NCBI GenBank assembly: GCA_905182995.1
Contig: CAJJDP010000104.1
Span: forward strand, 16,828 to 80,827
Source of the DNA: Paramecium octaurelia
Taxonomy: Eukaryota > Ciliophora > Oligohymenophorea > Peniculida > Parameciidae
Reading direction: 5' to 3'
Length of the DNA stretch: 64,000 nucleotides
The position numbers and the translations under genes are program-made. The number at the start of each line of letters is the position of its first letter. Within the stretch, counting starts at the first letter, position 1. The notes below the pieces were generated by a model, which made no database searches, had not been told where the DNA came from, and saw only the letters and a list, made by a program, of their open reading frames with translations. This document shows positions 22,419 through 35,625 of the stretch, piece after piece.

Positions 22419-25400
22419 TCATTTGCAAGTCTGACTCAATTTTTTTTTTGCAATATCAAAAATAGTTTAAGCATTAGATTCCCCAGTATTTAAAACCAGT
22501 TTAGAAAACTGAGATTGTTTATCTATCATTGTTGAATTGAGTGATTATGCCAAAAGATTGAAGGGCTAATCAAACTCAATAACATTTCCATTTTCGATGA
22601 CCATAACTTTATCATAATCAGCAATTGTATTCAATCTGTGAGCAATTGTAATAAGAGTACATTCCTTAAGCTATTGCTTAAGTGTATTTTAAATAAAATC
22701 ATCAGTTTTCATATCAAGATTAGCAGTGGCTTCATCTAATACAATGATCTTCTTCTTTTATAATAAAATTCTAGCTAAACAAATTAGTTATTTTTATCCT
22801 GTGGAGAACAATGAATTAACATCACTAATATCAGTTAATAGTCCTTTAGAAAATGATTTTGCATATCCAAATAATCCAGCTACTTCCAAAGCTTTCCAAA
22901 TTGCTTTGTCTTCATATTAATCGAATGGATCTAAATTTGATCGAAGACTTCCAGTGAATAAAAATGGAGATTAAGGTATAATTCCTAAACTACTTCTTAG
23001 TTTTTATAATCCTAATTATTTAGTATCAACTCCTGCAATTTCAATCTTTGAATCTTCATAATCTTCTATTTCACTCATTCTGAAAATGGCTTATAAAATT
23101 GAAGATTTGCCTGCTCCAGTTCTACCAACACATCCAATCTTTTCTCCACTTTTTATTTAGAATGATAACCCTTTGAGAATTAAATCAGAATTAGTTCTAT
23201 ATTTCATATAAACATTTTCGAATTGAATATCGCCTGATTCTGGAAAGTTTGGTAATTTAGAGTCTATATCTTTAACTTGAGGCGCTTCAGATTCCACATC
23301 AACAATTTAAAACATTCTATTATATGAACTCATTTAGGTTGCAAAATTAATTAATTATTTTAAGCCAAGGGATAATCCATCGTTATATGTGATTAACAAT
23401 AATAATCCTTGAGAGAATACGGCAACATCATTCGAATTGAGATTGAGGAAAATGAATAGACCAACTGATGAAGCAATAAATCCAATAAAATCGATGTTAA
23501 AGCAAAAAGATCTTATTGAATAAAAATATGTTAATGAATTTAAATTACATTTATTTGATAAATCTAAAAATTATTTTTTGAATAGATCCTACTATTCATA
23601 AACTCTAATCTAGATGGATCCTCCTAGGGTTTTTTTTATGAAATCAAATAATGGACTTCTTTAAATTAGTTCGTTTTCTTTTAATTAACTGACAATTTTA
23701 TTGTAAAAATGATATTAATAAAGATTTAACACTATGATAAAGCAAATCATAAAGATAAAATAAGGTTACAAGATAGCAAGAGTAATTAAGGCAATGAAAA
23801 AATTTCCAATCAATTCTAGAACATCTAAACATACTTAGTTTGTTGAATTATCACACAAAGATAAATCATTAGAAAATCGATTAATAATTCTTCCTGAAGG
23901 ATTTATATCAAAATAGCATATTGGGGCTAAAATAATAGAATTTATCATCTTTTTATGAATGTTTTAAGTTGTTTTTTGCACTTAAATTACATTAAGAAGA
24001 TACTTTATAAAACAGCAAACCATTAATCCAATAATTAAGCAAGATAAAAGTATATAAGTTTAATCGATTTAGCCCAAATCTTAATAGTATTCAAACAAAG
24101 AAATGACTCTTTGGTATAGCATCGTTAAAACTTCATGTGCAACTTCCAATAATATAACTATAAAGAAAGCGAGGCAGTTCCAATTTTTGAAATATCTCAA
24201 GTAAACAGAAAAATCTACGATTTATTAGTTATCAGATTCTTAAACAATAAGATTTCTAATTTCTTTTAAATAAACCTTTTTTCTTTTTTTCATTTGTGGA
24301 TTTTATTATTGAATATTTTTTTTCGTTCTCACAAGCTGAGTTTTATCTAATTATTCAGCTAATTCACTATTAATCATTTCTAAGTTAGGTTTAATTTAGT
24401 CATAAGCTCCTTAGGATATCAATTCTCCATGACTTAATATTGCTATTTTATCACATTTAATTGCATATTAAATTTAATGTGTTGCTAAAACAACTATAGG
24501 TTTTTGTTTTTTTGGATTTTGAGCTACTTAATAATCAAAAATAAATCCCTTAATAGCAGCCATAAAAATATTCTCTGCAACACTAGCATCAACGGCTGAC
24601 AATGGATCATCAAATAAATATAAATCAGCTGTTTAATATAAAGCTCTGGCTAAAGATATTCTGGCTTTTTAACCTCCTGAAAGCGTGACACCTCTTTCCC
24701 CAATTTCAGTGTAATCTCTAAATTTCATTAATTCAAAATCAGCTTCCAATTATGCTGCTTCAGCAACTTTTGTATATAGTGCTTTATTGTAAGCCTTTCC
24801 AAAAAGAATGTTGTTTTTTATAGAATCAGGAAATAAATAAGGTTCTTATTCAACATAGGCAATCTTTAATTAGTTTTTTGTTGGATCTTAACCATCTATC
24901 AATACAAGTCCCTTGTAAGATGGGATTTCACATAATAGTGAAAGCAAAAGTGTTGATTTGCCACATCCAACTCTTCCAATAATAGCCCATAATTCTCCTT
25001 CTTTAAAATTTAAGGTCAGGTTCTTTAAAATTGGTTTATCAACTTCAGATATTGAATGTGTCCAATATGCACAGAAATTATATAATTCTATTTATCTTTA
25101 TTCTGCTTCTATATTTGTAATATATTCATTTTAGGAATCCTCTAGTTTAATCATTACATGGTTTTAAAGATTAAGCACATTGGATATTCTCTCAAAAGTT
25201 ACTTTAATTTAAATTAAAGCTTGAATTCCATTTGAAACAATGTACACACATGATATTTTCAATGAATTTAGCAGCTAAACAGTAGAAATCATTTCGGCTA
25301 CTTACATTTCAGTTCTAAACTCTCCGTAATATAAGATAATAAAATATAACAAACTCGACCAAAGATGCGAGGTTTGTGTAAGTAATCTATCAAATACTGT

Positions 25401-26540
25401 GCGTATGAGTATTTTTAATAAACATATAAATTCACGTTGTCTTATTGTCATTATTATTTTTTGGAATGCTCTCTCCCAAGCTTACATTTTAATTAATCTG
25501 ATTCCTTCTACTAATTCATTTGTAATCGTCAATCTTTTATCCTAATAAAGCTTAGCTAATTTTAATGTTTCTTGATTGAATGTTGATATTAAGACTTAAA
25601 TAGGGTAAGTGATAAATAACAATACCACAGCTAATAAACCAATTACACCATCGAATCTAAGCCATAAAATAATACAAGCAAAAAGCAATGAAATAATGAC
25701 CACACTAATTGGAAATATCATACTAAACATTTGCTCCAAGGTGTTAATATCTCCAGATATGAGATTCAAGATTTTCCCTATATTCGCTTGTTTGAAGGAA
25801 TAGGAATTTAATCCAATTAATTTGATATATACTAAATTAATCAAAGTTAGACGAGCTTTTGTGGAAAATATCATTGAATAATTAGCTGCGTGATGTCTAC
25901 TCAAAAGACAAATGAAATTTAATGCTACTAGAATTACTCCATACATGTGAGCATTTCGTAAATCATTTTATGAAACACTGGCAATTACGTAACTCATTAT
26001 AAAAGAAATCCCATTTTTAGAAATTGATTCTATTAGATAGGCAAAAATGCATTTTCCAGTCATCCATTTCAATTCTCCAAAAAATATTAATTTCACTAAG
26101 GCACCACATGTTATTTCTTGGAATTCTAAAATTTTATTTTAAGAATTCTGTATTAATTACTTTAAATCGTCTTCTGGAGATAAAGCTGGAAGATGCTTAT
26201 CTGTAATTTTATAGTTTTAATCCAATACTTCATGTTTTAAATGTAGAGCATAGGTTGTGTACTATAAAAAAAACAATCTTGAAATGCTATTATGATTTTA
26301 TCCCAAAAAAGTTGGGTAGAATTTATGATTGTCTTTTTCTGGCAAATCAATTGATTCATGAGACGACTCAGAAATTATTTCCTAGATTGGGAAGGGCTCA
26401 ATTTCTTGATTTTCATTGAAATCCGTCTACAATCGTAAACTTTTTAGTGTTGACTATTCTTAGTGATCAAAATTTGAAACTTAATTTCTCTTTTATCTGG
26501 ACATCTATTGACCTGTTTCGTTAATGTAATTAAAATTCAT
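22419..26540 (-). CDS. ABCC/MRP-type ABC exporter (full transporter)
   Basis: 4,122 nt with no required intron; 1,373 residues from ATG 26540 to TGA 22419. The order is TMD1, NBD1, TMD2, NBD2. TMD1 includes the membrane run [15 protein letters not shown] near 25600. NBD1 has Walker [10 protein letters not shown] (about residue 522), signature [14 protein letters not shown] and Walker B YLFDDP, with Asp where the catalytic Glu would be. NBD2 has Walker [10 protein letters not shown] (about 1138), a weak signature [15 protein letters not shown] and Walker B IIVLDEA with Glu. This asymmetry, with a degenerate NBD1 site, is the hallmark of the ABCC subfamily. Length and the lack of an extra N-terminal TMD0 fit the short MRP4-like group. 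It should export organic anions or conjugates at the plasma membrane or a vacuole, but the substrate cannot be told. The first 130 residues are hydrophilic and Gln-rich. Confidence 0.93.
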
Positions 26541-27220
26541 ATAATTAATATATTATTCCGTCAAGAGAATTTAATCGCCTTTATCTTCGAAATTTCTAAA
26601 AACTATATCCCGAATAATAGATGATTTATCAATATTATAACATACTTAAACTTTCGTGTTAATGAACTTTTATACATTTATAGATGAAAATTTTATGTCA
26701 TCATAAACTATTGAACAGAACATAACAACTTTGCAATTATATATAAATATAATTGTTGAATAAAAATTTATTTAACGTTTCTACTTTTATTTATTAATAA
26801 ATAATATAAGTTGATGATATTTATATAATTAACTTTCAAATCTGAGGTAAGTGGTGCTAAGTTTCAGCAGAACTAGAGATTTTCGTATTCTATAGAAAGG
26901 CTGAGATAATTATTTTCACATTTTAAATATTTATTAACAAGTTTTAAGGTTGTTTTTTAATAAAATTGAGCTCATTGCAATAATGTGTGATTTAATAAGC
27001 TAGAAATATGAGTGACTTCGTACTATACTGCTCGAATTTCTAATGTATTTTATTAGATAATTAAATTGAAAAAAATTTTATTATTATTGTTATATCAATG
27101 CAACACTATAGTATTAAAATAGCATAATTGTAAAAATGTATTCATTGAAAGTAATTTACATCGTTATTGAAAATTGATAATTAATTGTAAGGACATAAAT
27201 TTATTTATATTGTATAATTT
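26541..27220. other. Divergent intergenic region
   Basis: Lies between the start of the ABC transporter (minus) and the start of the sugar transporter (plus), so it should contain both promoters. AT-rich; I see no defined motif. Confidence 0.5.
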
Positions 27221-28786
27221 ATGGCATCATAAGTAGTACCTTTGTAATCTCAAGAGATTGAATATCTTCAAACCGATCAATCTGCGTTGTCTAGAGAGAT
27301 AGCTCACAAAAATGAGTAGCACTAAAATAAGAAAAGAGCAACTGTTTAATTATTTAACGAAAAAGATGAGGAAGTAAATTCAATAGTCGATTTAACAATA
27401 ATAATGATTGGAATCATGAGTGGGAGTTTTACCTTTGGATATGCAATAACCTATTTGACTCCTTCATTTGATACAGTTTTTGATTAGATGTAAAACGATT
27501 GTTCTATTAATTTATAGAGATTTGAAAGGCACTAAGAACGAAGAGCAAGGCCTGTTCAGTGCAATTTTACCTATAGGATGTATAGTAGGAGCGGTTTCTT
27601 CACACTTTCTAATGTAGATTTTGACTAGGAATTAGACTCTCTTTATAGCAGATATTTGTGGAATGTTAAGTATTTTATCTTTGGTTCCGATAAGAGAAAT
27701 GATATTAGCCTTCAGATTTATGTATGGAGTCTGTAATGGGATTTCATGTATTGTCATGCCAATATACATAAAGGAATTGTGTCCTTAAAAATATTACGAA
27801 CGATTTTCTGTTATGGCAGGCTTTTTGATTGGAATAGGAGTCTTGGTGGCTTACATAATGGGATTGGGATATTTAAACTCAGACTTGAGAGGACCAAACA
27901 CCTATTGGTGGTAACTAATGTTTGCTTTACCTCCTGTAGTGTTCTTCTTTAGACAATTAATTGTAACTGTTATTTACTAGATGGACAGTCCAATCTCATT
28001 ACTCGAGAAAGGATTGCAAATATAAGCGAAAAATGTAGTGGAAAAACTATATACATAACAATCAGTGGAATAGGCATTTTTGAAGGCTCAACTGAGAGTT
28101 CAATACAATGAAGAACATAGAGAAGGGTTGACCAGTATATTCTCACAGAAACATCGTACAACAGTGGCAATTGGTTGTATGTTAATGTTTATATACACAT
28201 GGTGCGGAATATTTGCTGTGTTTTCTTATAGTTAATAATTTTTTGCATCGATGGTAGATAATGATTTGACCTTGAATACAATTTTCTCTTTGCTTCTGGG
28301 AATTTCATAGTAGTTGCCTGCTTATATATCTAAATTTGTTTATGGAAAATGGGGTAAGAGGACATTGTTGATTTTCGGTCTTATTTCTATCATCTGTTGT
28401 TAGATAGTTGTTATAGGATTAAGCTATTCTGATGATAAGGCTGTTGTGATCATTAAGTTTATAGTTCTATGCTTATTTGCGTTCGTTTATGCTTTGACTG
28501 TCTCTCCAATTTGTTGGGTAATGAATTAAGATTATATTTATAGTCAATGACACCTGAGATTAATTCATCAGAAGGAACCTATTTTTGTATCATTTCTATT
28601 TTTGTATGGTAATTGTTCATGCTTTATGTCTTTCCATTTATGTTGGAGGGAATGTCCATGACAGGATCTTTTATTTTATTTACCATTCTGACCTTCTTGT
28701 GTTTGATATTTAGTTATTTTTTCGTTAAAGAAACCAAGGGCCTCAATCATAGAGAGATAGATATATTGTATGGTAAAGGAGAATGA
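27221..28786 (+). CDS. MFS/SLC2-type sugar transporter
   Basis: 503 residues after removal of two introns, 27490-27517 (28 nt) and 28518-28543 (26 nt), both needed for frame. It is a multi-spanning protein with a hydrophilic N-terminus. Family marks are PIYIKELCPQKYYERF (the PxYxxEx..R motif after TM4-6 in sugar porters), KWGKRTLLIFG (the motif before TM9) and KETKGLNHREI at the C-terminus, matching the PETKG signature of SLC2 proteins. These proteins move hexoses across the plasma membrane by facilitated diffusion or proton symport. TM2-3 carries MQILTRNQTLFIADICG where sugar porters normally have a GRR/GRK motif, so that motif is weak. Substrate not determined. It is divergent from the ABC transporter across 680 bp. 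Confidence 0.9.
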
Positions 28787-29001
28787 TAATATATATTCAA
28801 ATTTTGCTTATTATTAAAGAGATTATATATATTGTATTTGTAAAGGGGAAATGATTGTGAGAGTATTAGTATAATGTGGTATCTTTATCAATCATGATTT
28901 GACAGGTAAAAAATAAAGAACCAATTAAAGTGTCGTTAGAATTGGCTTGGATCTAGATAATTAATTTATTTACAAAACAAACATTTATATTTATTTATTT
29001 T

Positions 29002-32000
29002 ATGAAAGATCATACAATTTCGTTGAAATCTCTAAATAATAGAACAATGACATCTATGAGAACAAGGACCAGAGATATATCACACCTGACCGATAGTCTG
29101 AACAGTGCTAGAGTCTAAGAACAAATTAAATAGAAATAGTTGGTTGCTGAACTTCATTTATAATAATATGTATAACAATAGAGGACGAGAAAACAAAATC
29201 AGGCCTATCTTAGTAATCAATTGAGAGTCAAAACTGAGGAGAAGTCTGATTAGACATCAGAACAAGCCAATGAAAATGAAATTCTACCCATATTAGAATA
29301 GATCTCAGAATTAAATTTTGAAGAAATAACATCAGGATTATCCCAAGAAAGAGATCGCAGTCACATTTTGACTTCCTTAAAATAATCATTATTCAAAGCA
29401 ATCAATTCCACTCCTACTTTGGTTTCTCTCAAACAATAGTCCAATAGTTTTTTCTCAGCTCAACCTACTGGTCGAAGAGATGCCATCATGCTCAAATAAT
29501 GGTTTGTAAACTTCATGGAAGCAACTCAACAATCACGTAAGGATTTCAAAGATAAATTAATATCTTTATCTGAAGCCTTGCATCTATGTCTGCTTGAGGT
29601 TATCAGATAAGTATCTTATCAATGTGCTGAAAGAGGTCAATTACTTCATTCATTAGTTAAGGGTTATATATTAGTTTTTCATAAGCATTTCATGATAAAG
29701 GAGGAGGAAAAAAGAAGATTGAAATTTTAATTATTTGAAAAAGATATTAATGAAGCCAAGTAAAAGGAAGAGATAGAAAATCGTTCATAATTATACATCT
29801 CTTAATTAACTTAAGAATTGAATCAATTAAAATAGAAAGAAAATCTCATTAATTCAGAACGCATCAGTTATCAATAAACTATTAATAAATTATAGAATAA
29901 AATTAACTTATAATAAACAATATAAAAAAGTGCAGCAAATATGATAGGCAATCTACAAAGGGAAATAGACCAACTAAAGCATCAGCTATCCAAAAAGAAT
30001 CAAAACAAACACTCTTCAATGAATAAGTCCGATGATGTGATTGAAGAATAAGATTTATCACTATCGCAAGTACTTAAGGAACTAAATCAACAGAATAAAT
30101 TTGAATAAAATTAGGATGTTATTGTCAAAGATGTGATTGAAGTATTACCCTTAGTCTGTCATAGTGTTGGTGTTTAGACTTTCTAAAAATGTCTATGCGT
30201 TATCGAAACACAAACTGATCTACAATTAATATCTCCTTAATATGATAAGTTTTTGTCTACTTCTGAAATAGAAAACACCTTAAGAGAGTTTGAATTAAAA
30301 TAACAACTAGAATAGCAAAGTTGGTTGGATGGTTTATGTGATCAAATGAATATGCATCTTGATGAACCATCAATTCAAGATTATGATACTAGAGGCATTA
30401 CCAAAATTGATTTAATATATGAGGTACCAGAAAATGACGAAGGGTCACCTGATGTATTGAGTAGAAGGAAAAATGACTATATACAAGAAAGAAGACTTTA
30501 AATTGACAGATCTGAAACATCTGAAAAGTTGATTCGAGAATTAGACAAATACGGTTCAGATAGACTATTAAATATCAAATAGGTTTAAACAGGTTCTAAC
30601 AATACTTAATAGAATTCGTAGTAATCTTCGTAAAAAATAATTAAATTATCGCCTTAAGCAGGTTCTTAAGTAAATTAAACTAGCGCTTGTAAAATTGATT
30701 CAGTTAAATAAACACAAAAATAACAAGGTCCCTAATAATAATAATAACAATAATAAGCATCAATTAGTTCTCAGAGATATTTTCCATCTAATGAAAATCT
30801 AGAAAAAAAGAATATAAATGTATAAGAGAAGTAAGCATAAAAGAAAAAGAAGATGAGCGTATCATAATAATATTAATAAACATAATAACAAACTTAATAA
30901 TAATAATCCTAGTCATAATAATAATAATAATAATCATCCTTATATGCTATACAGTATGCTGATTAAACTGAAAAAGTTGAACCTTAGTAATAACCAAATT
31001 TATCAAAATAATAAACAACAATGTTGATGTTACTTTATTAGATACAAAAACAAAAAGCACAAAATGCCACAACTCGAATGAATGAAACAAATGAGTTATT
31101 AACTTAGATTTTACTCTTTGCAAGAAAATTGACTGTTCATATATTAAAAACTTAATTCAAAACACATACTTAGATAGCAGAAGAATTTTTATTTGAATTT
31201 GAATCTCTAAGGAAGAAGATATAGAATGACAAGGAAATTTTAGAAGAAGAATATGTTTTGGATGAAGAGAAAGAAAAAGAAGAGAAAAAGCAAGAGGCAA
31301 TGAAGCGAAGAAAAGGAAAAATACAAAGAGCCCTACGACTTAATTTTGCGACCAGATAAATGAAATAAATACCGACAATTGATAGATTAACTCATCCTGG
31401 AGTGCTATTAGCAATAAAAGCCAGGGAATAATCTCATCTATTTAAAAAGGTTGTTGCATATTGGCCAGTTAAGAATGTCTTAAGAACTATTAGTCAAATT
31501 TATTTAGAAAAGGCATCCTTTGGAGGAGAAGCTGATATGCAAATCTTTGTCTTCAATTTCTTTCTAAATAAATATGGATTTAAGCATGTGGCAGAGAAGA
31601 AATATTTATAATTTTTATTATCCGTAATTCATTTTAGTCAAATCTTCAGAGTGAATTTATTTGCTAGATTACTGTGTCTTTTACATGATGAACATCTGAA
31701 TTTCACTTAAGAAGAATCAGCTTTTCTGCTCTCAGGGTTGGAATATATTCATAGTCAAACAAGTCTAGGAGTTAATATAGTACAAGGAGATAGTGAGTCC
31801 AAGTTTCATGTGCCTTATTTGAGAGCACTAGAGTAAATATATATAATATAATTGTTTAGTTACATTAAAATGCATTTGGAAAATAAGTTGACTGAGGATG
31901 AAATTAAAGAACTGAGATAAGATTTAGATAATTTGAGGGAAAGTGATGCAAAAAATAAAGCTGGAGTAGTTGATATAGATTTATTTATGTCTAAAGTTCT

Positions 32001-32559
32001 CGATAAATATAGAAATGTAACTCATAGAACTAAGTTATTTGTGATTCATGCGTTTCAAGCTGCTGATTTGGATGGCAATAAAAAGATTAATCATAATGAA
32101 TTTTTAACTTTGTTTAGACACATAGAAGATGGAAAATTTGATTTCTAAGAAGCACTTGATTTATTTGATGAACAAGCTGATATTATTCATTAGGGTGAAA
32201 AGAATTTATCTTTTAATCGTTTCACATCTGTTTGTGTCAATTAATAGATCTTTACTGAGACTTCTCTCAATGATTTCATTGGCAAAGAAGCAAATATGGA
32301 ATAAATATTTGATGATGTAGTGAAAACTTGGAATTAATACAAGTTGGAGATTTAAGGATTGCTTACTCAATTATAACCATTTGTGACATAAGAAATATAT
32401 CAAGAATGGGTTAATATATTATTCATACTAGAAAAAAGGATTCTTCAATAGAAAACAGATTATTAAAATGTCAGACCTATTTTAATAGCACACAAAATAC
32501 TAAAATTAGAGTTAACAAGATTGCTGGATGAGGATGAATAAAATTAGAATAAAGATTGA
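29002..32559 (+). CDS. Large coiled-coil, polyQ and EF-hand protein
   Basis: 3,558 nt, 1,185 residues, no intron needed. The N-terminal half is charged coiled coil rich in Gln and Glu. A polyQ region from roughly residue 570 to 645 is written largely with TAA codons and contains only a few interspersed Ser/Thr. The C-terminal third is a folded, mostly helical region (for example VFNFFLNKYGFKHVAEKKY) that ends with one clear EF-hand loop, DLDGNKKINHNE (about residues 1022-1033), with acidic residues at positions 1, 3 and 12. Calcium binding is likely. The architecture suggests a cytoskeletal or ciliary/basal-body structural protein, but that is inference; no named family is recognised. Confidence 0.85.
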
Positions 32560-32976
32560 TTATATAATAGCAGTTTACTATTAAATTCAGAAATTGATCG
32601 TATAATATATCTAATTAAATTAACCTAAATTTGTAAAACTACAATTTATGGTCTTAAAATTCTTTTTTTTTCATTATTTTTTAGTTTTCTAGAAATTTAT
32701 TGTTTTTGTAGATAGAAACAGAGTAAATAGACCTTCTAGATTTTTGAATCGATCTTAAGAAAATGAAATTTCTCCTTCTAAATTATGTTATACTTATTAT
32801 TATATAATATTTAATCAAATAATAAGTCTCATAAAGAATATAAAATAAGAATATAGTTCTCTTTTATATTATTAATAACATTATTAATACATAATGTCTT
32901 GATGTGTTATAATATCATTACATACTCCAATAGATTCATAAGAATGCGATTTAGATACTAATAAATGTGATAAAAA
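32560..32976. other. Convergent 3' intergenic region
   Basis: About 417 bp between two converging genes. AT-rich; no RNA gene seen. Confidence 0.5.
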
Positions 32977-34471
32977 TCATTTTTAATTTTCATGTGTAAG
33001 CTCTCTTAATATTATACCACTAACTACATTTTTAAGACTTCCAAATTCTTTCAAAAAGCTTTCTTCATAACTGTTCAATTTATTTTAAAGGTATTGTTTT
33101 CCATCAAAATCCAAATCAATATTTTTATCAATTCTTAAATATTTATATCTTATGTTTTTATTATTCATTTCTGATATTATACTTTCTAATTCTTTTGATT
33201 GATTGTCCAGTTGTAATTGCTTATTTGCAATATGAATGACATATCTAAAAGATTTGTTATTACTCTCTCTTCTCCATTTAGTTGTTTAAGTAGCTACTTT
33301 AAGACCATAATACATTCCTTTCTATACTTCTACCTATCCCATCTGCTTAATCTCATCAAGATTTTATAAAATCTCGTCTTCATCACACAAATCAATGACC
33401 TAACATTATTGCAACTTTTAATTTGTAATGATATCATTAAAACTCACTATACTGAATTTTATGTTAGAACTGCATTTTTCTCTCTCTTTTATTTACTCTA
33501 ATATAAATTCTATGGTGTTCTAAAGTCAAAGAATAATTTACTTTTATATATTCAACACTATTGCTATTCAGAAGGTCGGCACCAAAAAAAAATACAATGT
33601 CAACTGTCGCTTTCTATTATTTTTCTTATTGCTCTTTTTCCTCCTCCTCCTCTTGTCCTTTCTAATTTTTTTTGATTTCGATCTCTGGTGCAGTAACAAT
33701 TATCTAAGGGATTACTTTTAAGTCAGATTCATTTTTTGGCTGATTATTTTTTACGTTATCTTAAGGATGCTTAATCTTCTATTCTTCATTATTATCTGTT
33801 TAATTTAATTGTTGTTCTTTATTCTTTTCTTTGTCTGATAATTCATTTTTATTTTTATCATCGTTATGTTCGTTCTCCTATTATTATATCAAATTATTAG
33901 GCTGATTCTCATTAGGTAAATCTTTTTCCTTACTATTTTTCTTATTAAGATTCTCTTGATTTGATTCTTGATCTTTACCATTTACATTTTTTAGATCCAC
34001 ATCGTTTTATTTGTTTTCTTCTTCAATGTTATTCCTATTTTAATCTGACTTTGATGGGTTTTCGCGATTTTCATCTTGTTTGTCTTAATTTGTATTTTAA
34101 TTTTCTTATTTATCTTTTAGTTCATCAATTTTTGTACTATAACAATTAAGTTAAACATACTTGTGTTTGTCTTGCATTTTTTCGGCTTTAGTTCTTGTTT
34201 TTTGGCGTGAGGAGGATGGTTTTAGTTCTGGAGATAATTTATCTTATGAGTCATCTGAATGTATGGATTCTTTTTATTTAGTAGTTGAAGTCTTGATTTT
34301 TGAAGATTAATTAGATTTTTTTTATTTTGTTGACGTATTGACATAATCTGAATCTTCATCGGATTCATTTTTTTTGACTTTCTTACTTCGTGTGGCTCCT
34401 AATTTTTAATCAATGATCGGTTTGCTCTCTTTCATGACTTCTCTGATGGTTTAGGTTTTTCTTGGTGGCAT
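32977..34471 (-). CDS. vWA-like domain protein with disordered N-terminus
   Basis: 482 residues after removing introns 34137-34160 (24 nt) and 33520-33541 (22 nt). The first ~250 residues are low-complexity, Lys/Glu/Asn/Gln-rich and begin MPPRKTQTIREVMKESK. The C-terminal ~200 residues resemble a von Willebrand A fold: a first strand VDIVFFFGADLLNSNS, a helix IKNTIEFILEQIKE, a second strand IKFSIVSFND and a later strand SFRYVIHIANKQL. In vWA domains the first strand normally ends with DxSxS, which holds a metal; here that stretch reads FGADLLNSNS, so metal binding is probably lost. It may be a protein-interaction module. The basic, Ser-rich head could direct it to the nucleus (inference). Confidence 0.75.
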
Positions 34472-34727
34472 TTGCAGATAAATTGTATTAAATTATTTAG
34501 TTTCTTCTTTCTAAACAGCTCTTTTTTATTTTGATTAAGCACACAAATATTTTGTCAATTGAATTATATTATTTAATAGGAAATTCTATTTTTAATTTAA
34601 GATGCAAATGCTAATCAAAAATTTATTAATATTTAATATGCCATACTTATCAAATATAACAAATTCAATAATGGATTGTTAAAAGGAGATAAAAATTATA
34701 TATATATATTGAATTTATATATAAAAA

Positions 34728-35625
34728 ATGAAAAATATTAGTAAAGTTCAAAGTTTAGAATAACTTAAGAAAAACAGTGTTAAGTCGTCCTCTCTTTAAA
34801 AACGATTTTCTTAACGAGTAATTACTCCTTAATAGTGGGTTTTAGGAAAGAGGGTGGAACAATAGGATAATTGCATGTGAATAAATTTTAGGAGTTGTAC
34901 AGAGGGACAATTCAAATAAAAAGTTTTTGCCGTCAATAAATGGTGGAACAGCCTCGATTGTGCAGAAATACATTCAAATGCACAAGAATTAGTAAGATCT
35001 AGAAAACCTTATTGAGTGTGAACAAAAAATATTCACTACCAAATTGGAATAAGTGAGGCAAGTTCACAAATTGTATAATGTTCCGAAAATACATTAAGTA
35101 TTTATGTAGATTTATAAGCAGAATGTATTTAATTAGGTATTGGCATCCTCAGATGACAAATTAGCAATATTGGAGGAGGAACTTAATTTGATGGATCAAA
35201 AGTTGTCTCCAATATTGCATTGCATGTTCACCATAACAGCCAGGGAGAATTGTTTAAATTAGATTTAGACTCTATTAAAGCAACCTTCCTTTAAGGATCA
35301 AGAAAAATTAAAAGAACTCATGAATGATTTCAGAATATTATCACTCAACACACTTGAGAGCATTGTGAAATGGCACTAATACATTGAACATAAAAATCTG
35401 AATGTCCCATTCTGTTTGGATGACAATACTGTTTACTCTTAGAAGTTCTATTCAGATTATGAAATGTTGAGGCCCCAATTATTTAAATTCTTTGACGTTT
35501 CAGAGTCTCATGATCCATTCTTTATCAAATTGTTAGGAAACAATCAACATAAATTGAATGCAAGAGTGAGAAGAGCAGAAGTTGAATTATTGAATTTGAT
35601 TTTTAACAATAATTATTTAAAATGA
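34728..35625 (+). CDS. Unknown coiled-coil protein
   Basis: 289 residues after removal of a 28-nt intron at 34818-34845. The first third is basic and Ser/Gln-rich, the remainder is helical (LEEELNLMDQKLSPILH, KQPSFKDQEKLKELM). It ends ...[10 protein letters not shown]. No family is recognised. The stop TGA at 35623-35625 overlaps the apparent ATG of the downstream NEK kinase (35622-35624). Either the two genes truly overlap by 4 nt, or the kinase starts at another codon, or the pair is a split or fused transcription unit. I tested for an intron that would fuse the two frames and found none with normal ends. Confidence 0.8.

Noticed and set aside
22726-25803. Short plus-strand ORFs over the ABC transporter
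   Set aside because: Antisense to well-conserved nucleotide-binding and membrane domains.
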